A stretch of DNA of 63,623 nt from Bacilli bacterium (GCA_017398545.1 JAFQFT010000024.1:1-63623); one strand, 5' to 3'; positions 26,429 through 36,792 are shown, counted from the first letter of the stretch. Notes: generated from the sequence alone by a model not told the origin. Made by a program: numbers and translations.

Positions 26429-27781
26429 ATGAGAATAGAAAATTTAAGAGATAAGTTAAAACAAAATTTAGAAAAAGAAAATAAAAAAATTAAATTAAAA
26501 ATTAATAAAGAAAAATCAAAAGACGTAAAAAAAGACCCAATTATCATTGGGGTAACAGGTTCTAGAGGAAAGTCAACTGTATGTTATATTATTCACCAAT
26601 ATCTTAAAAGCTTAGGTTATAAGTCTATCCTTTTTTCAAGTATAGAAATAGATAGTGAATTATCATATGTGAAAAAACATAGTGCTGTAGATAATCCTTT
26701 AAAATCAAAAAAATCTTTATTTAGTGCTGTAGAACAATGCATTAATAGTAATGCTGATTATTTAATACTAGAAGTGAATGAAAGAGCAATTGATTTAGGA
26801 TTAATTGATGATGTTGAATTTGATATAAAAGTATTAACAAATATAGTTGAAAAACAAAATGAAGTATTTTATCCTGATTATGTAAATATTAAGAAAAAAT
26901 TTTTAAGAGATTCAAGTGGAGATGAAAAACTAATCTTAGTAGTGAAAGATAATCATTGTAGCGATTTAATTAATGAGTTAAAAGCAGAAAATTTAAGATT
27001 AATTACAAGTCCTTACTTAAAGCAAAGATATAATGTAAATACTAATTATTTGGATTATATCATTAATAGTACTAAAGAACCTTTTGATTCTTTAAATGGA
27101 GTAAATTTCTGTATTGAAAATAAAAAAGAAATTGAATTTTTTAATTCTAAATTATTATTTCCATATAGTACATTTAATATAGCGTGTGTATATGCAGTAA
27201 TAAAAGAACTTAATTTATATGATTATGTAAAATTTAAAGAATTGCTTCAAAAAATTAATATTCCAGGTAGAGATGAAGTAATTAAGTTAAATGATAGAAC
27301 AATAATCATAAGTGTTAATTTAGTTCCTCAACTAGAATACTTAAAAAAATATATCCCAAATAATAAATTAATTGTAGTAACAGGTGCTACTGGAATTGGT
27401 TTTAAAGGCTGGTTAAATGAATTTGATGAAGAAAAAGTTTTAAAAGATAAAGAGTTATCCATAAATTTTGCATATAATTACATTATAAATAATGCAGATG
27501 AACTTTACATAACACTTAGTGATTCAGGTAGTTCTAACAAAATTGAACTTTTAAATAAACAACAAAAAATAGTTATTAATAAAATTAAATGTTTTGTAGA
27601 CTTAAATAGAAAAAATGCAATTAAATCAGCAATCCTTAATTCACAACCTAGTGATATTATCTTTATTTCAGGAAGAGGTAATAGAGAAATTCTATGTAAT
27701 TCTAAAGATAATATTACCTTGTCTAAAGATATTGATTTATTAAATCAAATTTTCGCAGAGTTAAATGGAGGTGAATTATAA
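26429..27781 (+). CDS. Mur-ligase-family protein with altered active-site motifs
   Basis: 450 residues. The P-loop GVTGSRGKST (about 42-51) is the signature of Mur ligase central domains; LEVNERA, TNIVEKQ, PGRDEV and GRGNREIL line up with the MurE landmarks EVSS, TNxxxDH, PGRxE and the C-terminal GKG. There is no N-terminal UDP-binding domain, as in MurT/CapB-type ligases. In the two most diagnostic places, TNxxxDH reads TNIVEKQ and DYAHTP reads SVNLVP, so the substrate site has changed. The ATP site looks intact. The start is ATG 26429 after AGGAG; in-frame codons upstream lie inside the previous gene. It overlaps the Rhs gene by one base. Expected chemistry: ATP-dependent amide bond formation on an unknown partner. 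Confidence 0.75.
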   Translation: MRIENLRDKLKQNLEKENKKIKLKINKEKSKDVKKDPIIIGVTGSRGKSTVCYIIHQYLKSLGYKSILFSSIEIDSELSYVKKHSAVDNPLKSKKSLFSAVEQCINSNADYLILEVNERAIDLGLIDDVEFDIKVLTNIVEKQNEVFYPDYVNIKKKFLRDSSGDEKLILVVKDNHCSDLINELKAENLRLITSPYLKQRYNVNTNYLDYIINSTKEPFDSLNGVNFCIENKKEIEFFNSKLLFPYSTFNIACVYAVIKELNLYDYVKFKELLQKINIPGRDEVIKLNDRTIIISVNLVPQLEYLKKYIPNNKLIVVTGATGIGFKGWLNEFDEEKVLKDKELSINFAYNYIINNADELYITLSDSGSSNKIELLNKQQKIVINKIKCFVDLNRKNAIKSAILNSQPSDIIFISGRGNREILCNSKDNITLSKDIDLLNQIFAELNGGEL

Positions 27782-30700
27782 TGGTAATACCTTTTCAATT
27801 ATATAATGGCGAAGAAACATTAAAAAAAGTTGAAGCAACAATTGAATATTCAATTCCTTTAATGGAACTTACAGAAGGTCGTAATATAAAAATGCCTTAT
27901 TTTCATAAAGATAAAAAGGGTAGAGAAATACTTAATAATCCTTTTATTGATTTTAAAATTAGTAATTTTGATTTTGGTACAGATGAAAGTATTAATTATA
28001 TAGATTTTTATTTATTAATGGAATATCCAGATAATATAGATGATTATTATTTAAAACAAGAAAAAGAAAATAGAATATCATTTGGTGAACAATTTAATAG
28101 TAATCATTATTTAATATTGAAAGAAATAGATGAAAGAGAATATGGTGAATTTACAGATTTAACAAGTGATTTAAAAATTGATGAGTATACATTTGTTACT
28201 AGTGTTAATGAAATGAATTGTTCATCAAATATAAAATTCAATATTACTGAACTTGTAAAAAAGAAAGTAAAAAACAATTATAACAGAATTTGTTTTAGAA
28301 TTTTTAGGGTGGATGATGAAAATCGCACATCAAGTCCATCAGCTAATTTGATCTATAATGTACAGACACCATTTAATCTAGATACTAAGTTATTAAATCA
28401 TTATAATGATAGTAGAAAGGTATATTTTAATGTACTTGAAGGTGAATTAGTAATAGATGAATATGATGTATCTAAAAACATTTTGGAAAAATATGAGAGT
28501 GACTTTTTAAATGTCTATCATAATATTCCAAAACTTGATACTTTTATTGAATTTCCTATTTGTAGAAATAAAAGTAATAATTTAAATTTAAATGTAAGTT
28601 ATGTTATAAAGAATAAAGAAATATTTAGCAACCTAAATATTTATATATATAATACAGGTGATAAAATACAAATAAAAGATATTTATGATAGAATAAATGA
28701 TTTCATAAAAATTGATGCTAAAATGGTTAATTCGAAATATAATACAAATATTCCAGCAGGGGAACAGTATATTAATTTAAATGATTTATCATATATAAAA
28801 AAATATGGTGATATTTATTCTTTGTGTATTAATAATAATATATTTTATGAATTTGCTCCTTTAGAAGAGAATTTATATAGTTTAAAAAACGTTTATTTTG
28901 GGAATGTTCATGTTTTTTCTATATTGTGGCAAAATAATTTTATCATTGACGTAAAAGATTTAACTTTGAATAGTAATCAAAATTTGTTATGTGGTTTATT
29001 CGATAATAATTTATCAGATTTAGAAAATAATAAAATATTTACTATGAAATTCAAAAATTCTACTATAAATGTAAAATTTTATTTAGATTCGAATAATGTT
29101 TTAACAAAAATAATTTATGAAAGAGAGAAAATAACCAAAGTTCAAGAATCTAGCACTATTAATGAGTTGATTCTTGAATATAATGATTTATTATTATCAA
29201 AAGTGTATGATAATAAAACGAAAAAAGGAATTTGCATAACAAAGACTATTTCTTCAGTAGAACTGTATACATATACTAATAACGATATAAATAATTGTTT
29301 GAATAAGGTAATTTATGAAAAATATGATGATAATATTAAAATGATTTATTCAGATGATTCAATTAAAACTATTTATTTTGATGATTTAGGTGTTCCATTT
29401 TTAGTTTTTAATAGTGACAAAAATAATTATAATAAAAATCCTGATGAAAGAAGTAATGAAAATACATATTTATTAAATAATAATTATTTCTTGTTTAATG
29501 AAAATAAATTAGTTAAAACATTTATAAAAAGTTTTAAAAATATTGATTCAATTATGTATTCGATTTTTGATGGTGGTGAAGATGAGTGGAAAAAAACAGG
29601 TATAAGTTATAAAACGAATTGCATTGTTGAAGATAATTATTTAGATAAAATTTTAGGGGAACATGCTTATGTTCTTTGTAATAATACATATGATCTTGAA
29701 AAAGAAATAGATCATGAATTTAAACGAGGAGATATTTGTAGATTAGAATTTTGGATAAAAAAAGATGAATTTGAAGTAGAAAAAATTGATGATTTACAGT
29801 TTACTTTAAAAATAGAAAATAATTCTACAAAAATTTTAAATAAAACATTTATTCTAAGTAATTCAAATTATGTTCCATTTGTATTTTATTTTGAAAATAA
29901 AGATGATAGTGATAAATTGTTCTTTAATATTTCATATAATTCATATAATTCAAAATTTTTTATAAAGAAATTAAAATTACATATTGTAGGAAAAAAGGAT
30001 TATAATTGTAAAAATGAATTTACAAAATTAGCAAAATATGATAGGGAAAATAGATTATATTTTAATAAAGATGGTTTAAATATATTAGAATATACATATA
30101 ATGAGAAAAATTTAATTACTAAAATAAAGAATCATTTTTATGGAAATGAAGTATTATATGAGTATGATATAAATAATAATATAATTCAAGAAACAAAGTT
30201 GCATAATTCAGAGCTTGTTTGTGTAACAAAATTTAATTTTTATCCAAATGGATTATTAAAAAAAATAATAGATAACAATAATCTAGAAACAATATATAAT
30301 TATGATGTTAATAATAATGTAATAGATATTGTAAATAGCGACGGAACTTCATATAAGTATGAATATAATGGACAAAATAAAAATACTTCAATTAAGTCGG
30401 CATTGAATGACGATGATAGTTTTATTACATATGATTATACTAATGAAATTTTAACTTTAATGAGTATAAATAATAAAGAAACATATCAATATTTATATAA
30501 TGATTATTTACTTTTTGCAGGTTATAATTATTGCACCTTAAATAAAGAAGTTCCAATGAAGATGATAGAGTATGTAACAACAATTGATAAACAGATTTCT
30601 AAAATCACCAATAATGAAACTCCGAATACTATTATTGAAGATAATATTGAAAATCATTGCGAGGCATCTATTGAATATGAATATGATAATACTAAAAGAT

Positions 30701-33700
30701 TAGAGAAAATTAATATAAATAATGATTATAAAATTATATATAATTATTTTAATAATGAAATTAGTGAAATAGCATATACATATTGTAACGATTATAATAG
30801 TAAAGAAATTGAGTATGATAATTATCACAATTTAAAATCAATATCACAATGTTATAGTGAAAATGATGAGAAACTAGAAATAACTTATTATATGAATAAT
30901 AATAAGAGTATTAATTTAGATAAAAATAATTTCAAACAAATGTATTTATATAATAATTTAAATGAATCATCAATACTATATGAAATTGAAAAATATAATA
31001 GTGTTAATATAAATGATTATATGATAGGGTCAATGCCTCAACCATTATTTTGTGATTACTCTACTAGTTACAATGTTTTGAGCGAATTTGATCCAATATT
31101 GCATAGTAATGTATTATTGTTTAATAACAAAAAGCATTATTCAGAAATTAATCTATCCAAAATTAATAATTATAGAACAGATGGTAAACTATATGGAAAT
31201 ATAAACTACTCGTCATCTAGTAATAGTGTTAAAAATAAATTAGATATAATTATGCTCTTTAAACCATGTGGAGACAATGTTGAATTGTTTACTCTTAAAA
31301 CAAATAATGAAATTAATTTTAGATTTAAAATTTATAATGGCCTAAATATTGAATTATTTGATGAGAATAATTCTAATTATAGTGAAAAAATTACTAATAT
31401 TGAATTGAGTAAGTGGCATTTGTTAAGAGTAGCGTTAATATATGATGATATAATTCAATTATTAGTTAATTTAGATGGGCAAGAAGTATACAATAATTTA
31501 AATGATGTAACAGATGAACAGACAAATAATATCATATTTAATAAAATTATTTTAGGTAATTATAATCATGAAGAAGATCTAACTCATTCAAATCTAAATG
31601 TGGGCTATTTTTCAGTTAATTCAAAAATTGACTATTCTAATACTGATAGAACAGCTACAGATAACTTAATAAGTAAAATTATTAATTATTTAAAAAATCC
31701 TAGTTATGTTTCTAATATTGATATTATTTCATTTAATAAGAATTATGATGTAATAGATTTTAATAATAATTTATTTTCAGTTAATGGTATAGGCCCTGAT
31801 ATAGTAAAGTACGATGAAAATTATATAGATGGTATATTTGAATATGATTATGAACTAAAAAAGAATGTTTTGAATATGACAAAGAATAAGTTATATAATA
31901 ATCAAACTTCTCAAAATATTATTTGTTATCAATTGTCATCAAATAATCTTAAAAATCTAAAAATTAAATTTAAGTGCACAAAATGTGGGTCAAATAATAG
32001 CTTATTGCATTATGAAAAGAATGATTTTGACTTATATTTAGATGAATACAATAATATAAATTTGAAATATACAACTAATGAAGATAGTGTAATTGTATTA
32101 CAATTATGTAATATTACACTAAACACTTGGCATGAATTTTCTTATCGTTTTAATAATGGAGTATTGTATTATTGTTTAGATGGAGTGGGGTATTCTCAAA
32201 ATATTATAGAACCTTATTTAGAAGATAGTGGACATTTGTACGTTGGAAATTATGATATTAATAATTGTTTAAATGGTTATATTGAATATATTAAATTTAG
32301 TACTGATAGTGAAGTTGACTTAGATAATAATAAAATTATTTATTATCAAAAAAAATATTCTAATCAAAATTTTGTTTCTAGTGAGAGTATTAAATATGGG
32401 AATAAAACGTTAACAAAGACTTATGAAAAATTGTCATCTAATTTTAAAAATAACATACCTAATGTAGAAACTAACTTTGATAATACTAAAACTCATTATC
32501 ATTATAATAAAGATGGAATGTTGGTAGGAGTAATTGTTTATGATAATTTTAATAATATGATTATTGAAAAACATTATTTTTATGATTCATATAATCAAAT
32601 CATAAAAGAAGAATGTTATAATAGTGTTGATAGTAATAATAACTATATTATTCGTTACGAATATGATTTTAAAGGAAATATTGTTAAAAAACAAGAGTAT
32701 TCGACCGAATATGATCTTATTTGTGAGTATGAGTATGTTTATGATACTTATATTCCTAATAATTTATTGAGCGTAGTTAAAAGATTACCTGATGGAACTG
32801 AGACTACTGAATATAATGTTACTTATTTTGAGAATTTTATTAAAGCGATTCAGACTATTAGCAAAAAAGGTACAAATTATAAAATTAAGTATTTAAATAA
32901 TTGGATCACTAGTATTGGAAATAATAAGTATTATTATGATAATCAAGGATTAAGGATAAAGAAAATAACAGAAAATAATGAAGAATTTACTTACTATTAT
33001 GAAGATAATAGATTAGTTCATATGACATTTAATATAAATGACATTTCAGAACATTCTATAACATATTTGTATAATGATACAAATCAATTAATAGGATTAA
33101 ATTTTAATGATAAACCTTATTTTTATAATCGAGATTTAACTGGAAATATTAACTCTATTGTTGACATTAATGGTAAAGTTATGGTAAAATATTATTATGA
33201 TGCTTATGGTAAACCAACTATTCAATGTTTAGATCAAGAAGACGACGATTATTCTGTATCTTATGCATTAAGTAAATGTAATGTGTTTATGTATAAAGGA
33301 TATATTTATGATGTTGAAACCAATCTTGCGTTGATATCCTCAAGATACTATTCTCCAGAACTTGGAAGATTTATCCAACCTGCTGATATTTCTAGTTTAG
33401 ATCCACAATCTATTAATGGACTAAATCTTTATACGTATGCTGTTAATAATCCTATTGCTATTAAATATGATATTTCTGATTCCAGTATGGGTAGTGTTAT
33501 GGATAACTCTTTTATTGGAAATGGTGTAGTTAGTGATGGATATTATACATCTGATCCAAATACTTCTGTAAAATTTCCGAAACCAAAATTATATACAACC
33601 TTGGCTGATTTTATATCTAGTATGAGTGGAGCAATAAGTGTAATTATATGGACTTCTAAAAATCCACAATTTTTTGAATTTTTTAATTATAATTATGGAA

Positions 33701-34077
33701 TTTCAAAATATCAAATGTTGAATAATCTAAAATCTCCATTAGTTAAAGCTGCAAAATGGCTTAGTTACGGAATAGTTGCATATGAAACGTATGATGACAT
33801 AAAAGGACATATTAATGTAGGTGATTCTTGGCAAACTACTATTTCTAGTGGAATTGTAACAGCTGGAGTTGGTGCACTTAATGTATGGGTATCTGGTGAA
33901 CTGGGTGCGGCAATTGGAGGTTTTTTTGGAGGTGTGCCAGGGTTTATTATTGGTACTCTTGCAGGTGTTGGTATGGGTATTATAATTAATGGAATATTTT
34001 ATACAGAAATTAATGGTAAATCAATTGCTGGCCATATCGAAGATGGTATTGAAGGATTATTAGAGTGGTTATTTTAA
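27781..34077 (+). CDS. YD-repeat/Rhs polymorphic toxin-like protein, 2098 residues
   Basis: Very large Asn/Tyr-rich protein. The N-terminal ~200 residues are beta-rich (DNRLRE-like by impression). Scattered YD-type repeats run from about 770 (ILEYTYNEKNLITKI, ETIYNYDVNNNV). Two LamG-like modules with a W-H motif lie near 1150-1260 and 1390-1510. The Rhs core is near 1720-1890, with YKGYIYDVETNLALISSRYY and GLNLYTYAVNNP. The last ~200 residues differ: a hydrophobic glycine-rich stretch (GAAIGGFFGGVPGFIIGTLA) suggests membrane insertion. The usual DP autocleavage motif after NNP is YDIS here. No signal peptide is seen. ATG overlaps the ligase stop (TAATG), with GGAGG upstream. Confidence 0.88.
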   Translation: MVIPFQLYNGEETLKKVEATIEYSIPLMELTEGRNIKMPYFHKDKKGREILNNPFIDFKISNFDFGTDESINYIDFYLLMEYPDNIDDYYLKQEKENRISFGEQFNSNHYLILKEIDEREYGEFTDLTSDLKIDEYTFVTSVNEMNCSSNIKFNITELVKKKVKNNYNRICFRIFRVDDENRTSSPSANLIYNVQTPFNLDTKLLNHYNDSRKVYFNVLEGELVIDEYDVSKNILEKYESDFLNVYHNIPKLDTFIEFPICRNKSNNLNLNVSYVIKNKEIFSNLNIYIYNTGDKIQIKDIYDRINDFIKIDAKMVNSKYNTNIPAGEQYINLNDLSYIKKYGDIYSLCINNNIFYEFAPLEENLYSLKNVYFGNVHVFSILWQNNFIIDVKDLTLNSNQNLLCGLFDNNLSDLENNKIFTMKFKNSTINVKFYLDSNNVLTKIIYEREKITKVQESSTINELILEYNDLLLSKVYDNKTKKGICITKTISSVELYTYTNNDINNCLNKVIYEKYDDNIKMIYSDDSIKTIYFDDLGVPFLVFNSDKNNYNKNPDERSNENTYLLNNNYFLFNENKLVKTFIKSFKNIDSIMYSIFDGGEDEWKKTGISYKTNCIVEDNYLDKILGEHAYVLCNNTYDLEKEIDHEFKRGDICRLEFWIKKDEFEVEKIDDLQFTLKIENNSTKILNKTFILSNSNYVPFVFYFENKDDSDKLFFNISYNSYNSKFFIKKLKLHIVGKKDYNCKNEFTKLAKYDRENRLYFNKDGLNILEYTYNEKNLITKIKNHFYGNEVLYEYDINNNIIQETKLHNSELVCVTKFNFYPNGLLKKIIDNNNLETIYNYDVNNNVIDIVNSDGTSYKYEYNGQNKNTSIKSALNDDDSFITYDYTNEILTLMSINNKETYQYLYNDYLLFAGYNYCTLNKEVPMKMIEYVTTIDKQISKITNNETPNTIIEDNIENHCEASIEYEYDNTKRLEKININNDYKIIYNYFNNEISEIAYTYCNDYNSKEIEYDNYHNLKSISQCYSENDEKLEITYYMNNNKSINLDKNNFKQMYLYNNLNESSILYEIEKYNSVNINDYMIGSMPQPLFCDYSTSYNVLSEFDPILHSNVLLFNNKKHYSEINLSKINNYRTDGKLYGNINYSSSSNSVKNKLDIIMLFKPCGDNVELFTLKTNNEINFRFKIYNGLNIELFDENNSNYSEKITNIELSKWHLLRVALIYDDIIQLLVNLDGQEVYNNLNDVTDEQTNNIIFNKIILGNYNHEEDLTHSNLNVGYFSVNSKIDYSNTDRTATDNLISKIINYLKNPSYVSNIDIISFNKNYDVIDFNNNLFSVNGIGPDIVKYDENYIDGIFEYDYELKKNVLNMTKNKLYNNQTSQNIICYQLSSNNLKNLKIKFKCTKCGSNNSLLHYEKNDFDLYLDEYNNINLKYTTNEDSVIVLQLCNITLNTWHEFSYRFNNGVLYYCLDGVGYSQNIIEPYLEDSGHLYVGNYDINNCLNGYIEYIKFSTDSEVDLDNNKIIYYQKKYSNQNFVSSESIKYGNKTLTKTYEKLSSNFKNNIPNVETNFDNTKTHYHYNKDGMLVGVIVYDNFNNMIIEKHYFYDSYNQIIKEECYNSVDSNNNYIIRYEYDFKGNIVKKQEYSTEYDLICEYEYVYDTYIPNNLLSVVKRLPDGTETTEYNVTYFENFIKAIQTISKKGTNYKIKYLNNWITSIGNNKYYYDNQGLRIKKITENNEEFTYYYEDNRLVHMTFNINDISEHSITYLYNDTNQLIGLNFNDKPYFYNRDLTGNINSIVDINGKVMVKYYYDAYGKPTIQCLDQEDDDYSVSYALSKCNVFMYKGYIYDVETNLALISSRYYSPELGRFIQPADISSLDPQSINGLNLYTYAVNNPIAIKYDISDSSMGSVMDNSFIGNGVVSDGYYTSDPNTSVKFPKPKLYTTLADFISSMSGAISVIIWTSKNPQFFEFFNYNYGISKYQMLNNLKSPLVKAAKWLSYGIVAYETYDDIKGHINVGDSWQTTISSGIVTAGVGALNVWVSGELGAAIGGFFGGVPGFIIGTLAGVGMGIIINGIFYTEINGKSIAGHIEDGIEGLLEWLF

Positions 34078-34091
34078 AGTTTGGAGGAAAT

Positions 34092-34583
34092 ATGAAGAGG
34101 ATTTATTCGTTTAAAATTATTATTTTATGTTTGTGCATAATGATAATTTGTTTATTAACAGCATTACACTTTTTTATTAATTATAATACTAATGGGTTTA
34201 TGATATTTATTGCATATTTTTTTCTTGCATTTGCAATTTCGATGTTACTCAAAATTTTTGGATTGCCTGATTATATTGAATTAACAAAAGATAAGATTAA
34301 AGTTTTTAATAATCCACTATTTGCTACTAATAAATTTTACGATAAAAAAGCAAATTTAATTTTATGGAATAATGAAATTAATTTAAAAGAAGTAGAAAAA
34401 ATTGAATTAGTCAAATTAACAAAAAAAGAGAAAAAGAAATATATTGGATTCAATCATTTATTTAGTAGGTATATAAGAATATATATAAAAAATTCAAATC
34501 CAAACAAGCATATTTATATTTCAATATATACTAAAAAACAAATAATGAATCTTTTAAAATTTTTAAATAAACAATGTAATTAA
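34092..34583 (+). CDS. Probable immunity protein: two-helix membrane protein with PH-like domain
   Basis: 163 residues: two hydrophobic helices (about 9-30 and 37-58) then a basic soluble domain with PH-like alternation (IELTKDKIKVF ... IRIYIKN) and a C-terminal helix. It starts at ATG 34092, four bases after GGAGG and 14 bases after the Rhs stop; an in-frame GTG at 34065 lies inside the Rhs gene. A small gene immediately after a polymorphic toxin C-terminus is normally its immunity protein, and a membrane location fits a membrane-active toxin domain. The architecture resembles the protein at 18005-18442. Not confirmed. Confidence 0.6.
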   Translation: MKRIYSFKIIILCLCIMIICLLTALHFFINYNTNGFMIFIAYFFLAFAISMLLKIFGLPDYIELTKDKIKVFNNPLFATNKFYDKKANLILWNNEINLKEVEKIELVKLTKKEKKKYIGFNHLFSRYIRIYIKNSNPNKHIYISIYTKKQIMNLLKFLNKQCN

Positions 34584-34598
34584 ACTTTATCAACCAAT

Positions 34599-34635
34599 AA
34601 AAGTAGATGTACTTTAATCGGTACATCTGCTTTTT
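34599..34635 (+). terminator. Rho-independent terminator of the Rhs operon
   Basis: 14-bp stem AAAAGTAGATGTAC / GTACATCTGCTTTT (one G-U pair), eight-base loop, T-run. Confidence 0.85.
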
Positions 34636-34704
34636 CCAGTTGCTACAAATATTTCAAAAATACTAGCATAATTGTTGTATTTTTCTTATCTTTCTTAATA
34701 TTAA

Positions 34705-34783
34705 GGCAGGAGATTACAATTAAATAATATAAAAGAATTTCCTGCGTATAATCAAAATTAATGATAAAACAATCCTGCGTATA
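34705..34783. repeat. Short repeats in the intergenic region after the Rhs operon
   Basis: TCCTGCGTATA occurs at 34740-34750 and again at 34773-34783, and an inverted GCAGGA lies near 34706-34711. The rest of 34636-34990 is A/T-rich with no gene I can support. The repeats may be operator sites or debris of an old insertion. Confidence 0.4.
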
Positions 34784-34994
34784 GTACTGAATTTAGAAGT
34801 TATCTTTAAATAATGGTATGATTATATGATAATTTAATAGCTTAATGTTGAGTTGTAAATAATTGGGATTATCTTCTATGTTAATTATATTGTTTTAAAA
34901 ATAGACTAATTTAAAAGATTTTTGTATTTTGTAACTAAGTATATCTTTCTTTTTTAAAATATTTATTGTTTTTACACTTTTCTAGTTTTAAAAG

Positions 34995-35003
34995 TGATAT
35001 AAT
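34995..35003 (+). promoter_or_regulatory. Extended -10 promoter of pepF
   Basis: TGATATAAT, 28 bases before the ATG; no clear -35. Confidence 0.5.
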
Positions 35004-35031
35004 AATACAAGAAAGAAAAGAGGTAAATTAT

Positions 35032-36792
35032 ATGAAATGGGATTTAACTTATTTATTTGAAACTGAAGAAGAGTTTTTAGCATCAGTTGAAAAGATGAAA
35101 GGATATGTTGAAAAACTTGCAAGTTATAAAGGAAAATTAAGTGATGAAGAATCATTTGTTGAGTATTTAATTATTTCAAGAGATTTTGAAGAAGCACTGG
35201 GTAGAACTTATTTATATGCTCATTTAAAGAGTGATTTAAATAAAAAAGATATTAACGCTTTAACTAATTTAAATAATTGTCATATGATTTTATACACATA
35301 TAGCGAAGCGTGTTCATTCCAAGATCCTGAAATTCTTGCGATGGGAAAAGAAAAAGTAATAGATATTATTGATCGTCATCCAGAAATTGAAGAATTTAGA
35401 TTTATGTGTGTAAAATTATTTGATTTAAATGCTCATGTTTTAGATGCTAAAAGTGAACAATTATTATCATACTATTCTCCACTAACAAGTGCAGGAAGTG
35501 AACTTTATTCAAGTTTAGCTGTTGCAGATGGTAAGGGAGAAAAGATTACTTTATCAAATGGTGAAGAAGTAGTTGTTACTACTGGTAATTTTAGAGCATT
35601 AATTCAAAATGCAGATAATGCAGAAGATAGAAAAGCTATTTTTGAAGCAGTATATAAAGTATTTGATACACATAAAAATACATTTGCTAATATATATAAA
35701 ACAGTTCTTGATGCTGACAAAGCAACAGCTAAAGCAAGAAATTATGCATCTAGTTTAGAAGCACACTTAGATCATAATAACATTCCAACAAGTGTTTATC
35801 ATACTTTAGTAGAAGTTGCAGGGACTTGTAATGAATCGCTAAAGAAATATTTAAAACTAAGAAAAGAAGTTTTAGGACTAGATGAATATCATACATATGA
35901 TAGATTCCTAGAACTTGCAAAATCAGATAAGAAATATTCTTATGAAGAATCTTGTGAATTATTCTTTGAATCAATTAAATGGTTACCAAAAGACTTTAAT
36001 GAAAAAGCACATGAAGTACTACGTGACGGTTTTGTAGATGTTTATGAATCAGAAGGTAAAAGAAGTGGAGCTTATTCATCAAGTATGGCAAATCTTCATC
36101 CATTTATTCTTCTTAATCATGACGATACGCTTGAATCTGCATTTACAGTAGCTCATGAAGCTGGTCACTCAATTCATTCTATGTATGCAGCAGAACATCA
36201 ACCTACAATGCTACAAAATTATACAATCTTTGTTGCAGAAATAGCATCGACATTTAATGAACACGTCCTACTTGATTATTTCTTAAAGAGCGATAATGCA
36301 TCTAAAGATGAAAAAATTATGGTTATTGAAAAAGCAATTGACTCTATTATGTCAACATTCTACCGTCAAACTTTATTTGCAGAGTATGAACTTATAGCTC
36401 ATGATATGAATGAAAAAGGTATGCCTATTAATCATGAAGTCTTATCTAAAATTATGATTGATTTATATAAAAAGTATTATGATTTAGATATTGATAAAGA
36501 AGTAGTTAAAAAGTATGTATGGGCATATATTCCACATTTATTCTATACACCATTCTATGTTTATCAATACGCAACAAGTTTTGCTGCAAGTTTCAAACTA
36601 TATAAAGATGTAAAAGGAAACGTTCCAGGTGCATTTGATAGATATATTGGACTTCTTTCATCAGGCGGTTCTAAATATCCAATGGAACAAGCGCGTGAGG
36701 CTGGTGTTGACTTTACACAAAAAGAAACATTTATGGCAGTTGTAGAAAGAATGGATTATTTATTAAAGGAATTAGAAGAATTATTAAAATAG
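35032..36792 (+). CDS. pepF: Oligoendopeptidase F (M3B metallopeptidase)
   Basis: 586 residues, the usual length of PepF. The zinc site HEAGH is at about 375-379 (AHEAGHSIHS), with the third ligand expected in the conserved FVAEIASTFNE segment that follows. It cleaves short peptides in the cytoplasm and works in peptide nutrition and signal-peptide turnover. The start is ATG 35032 (MKWDLTYLFE, the typical PepF N-terminus) after AGAGG; in-frame sequence upstream includes the promoter. The next gene begins ten bases after the stop. Confidence 0.93.
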   Translation: MKWDLTYLFETEEEFLASVEKMKGYVEKLASYKGKLSDEESFVEYLIISRDFEEALGRTYLYAHLKSDLNKKDINALTNLNNCHMILYTYSEACSFQDPEILAMGKEKVIDIIDRHPEIEEFRFMCVKLFDLNAHVLDAKSEQLLSYYSPLTSAGSELYSSLAVADGKGEKITLSNGEEVVVTTGNFRALIQNADNAEDRKAIFEAVYKVFDTHKNTFANIYKTVLDADKATAKARNYASSLEAHLDHNNIPTSVYHTLVEVAGTCNESLKKYLKLRKEVLGLDEYHTYDRFLELAKSDKKYSYEESCELFFESIKWLPKDFNEKAHEVLRDGFVDVYESEGKRSGAYSSSMANLHPFILLNHDDTLESAFTVAHEAGHSIHSMYAAEHQPTMLQNYTIFVAEIASTFNEHVLLDYFLKSDNASKDEKIMVIEKAIDSIMSTFYRQTLFAEYELIAHDMNEKGMPINHEVLSKIMIDLYKKYYDLDIDKEVVKKYVWAYIPHLFYTPFYVYQYATSFAASFKLYKDVKGNVPGAFDRYIGLLSSGGSKYPMEQAREAGVDFTQKETFMAVVERMDYLLKELEELLK

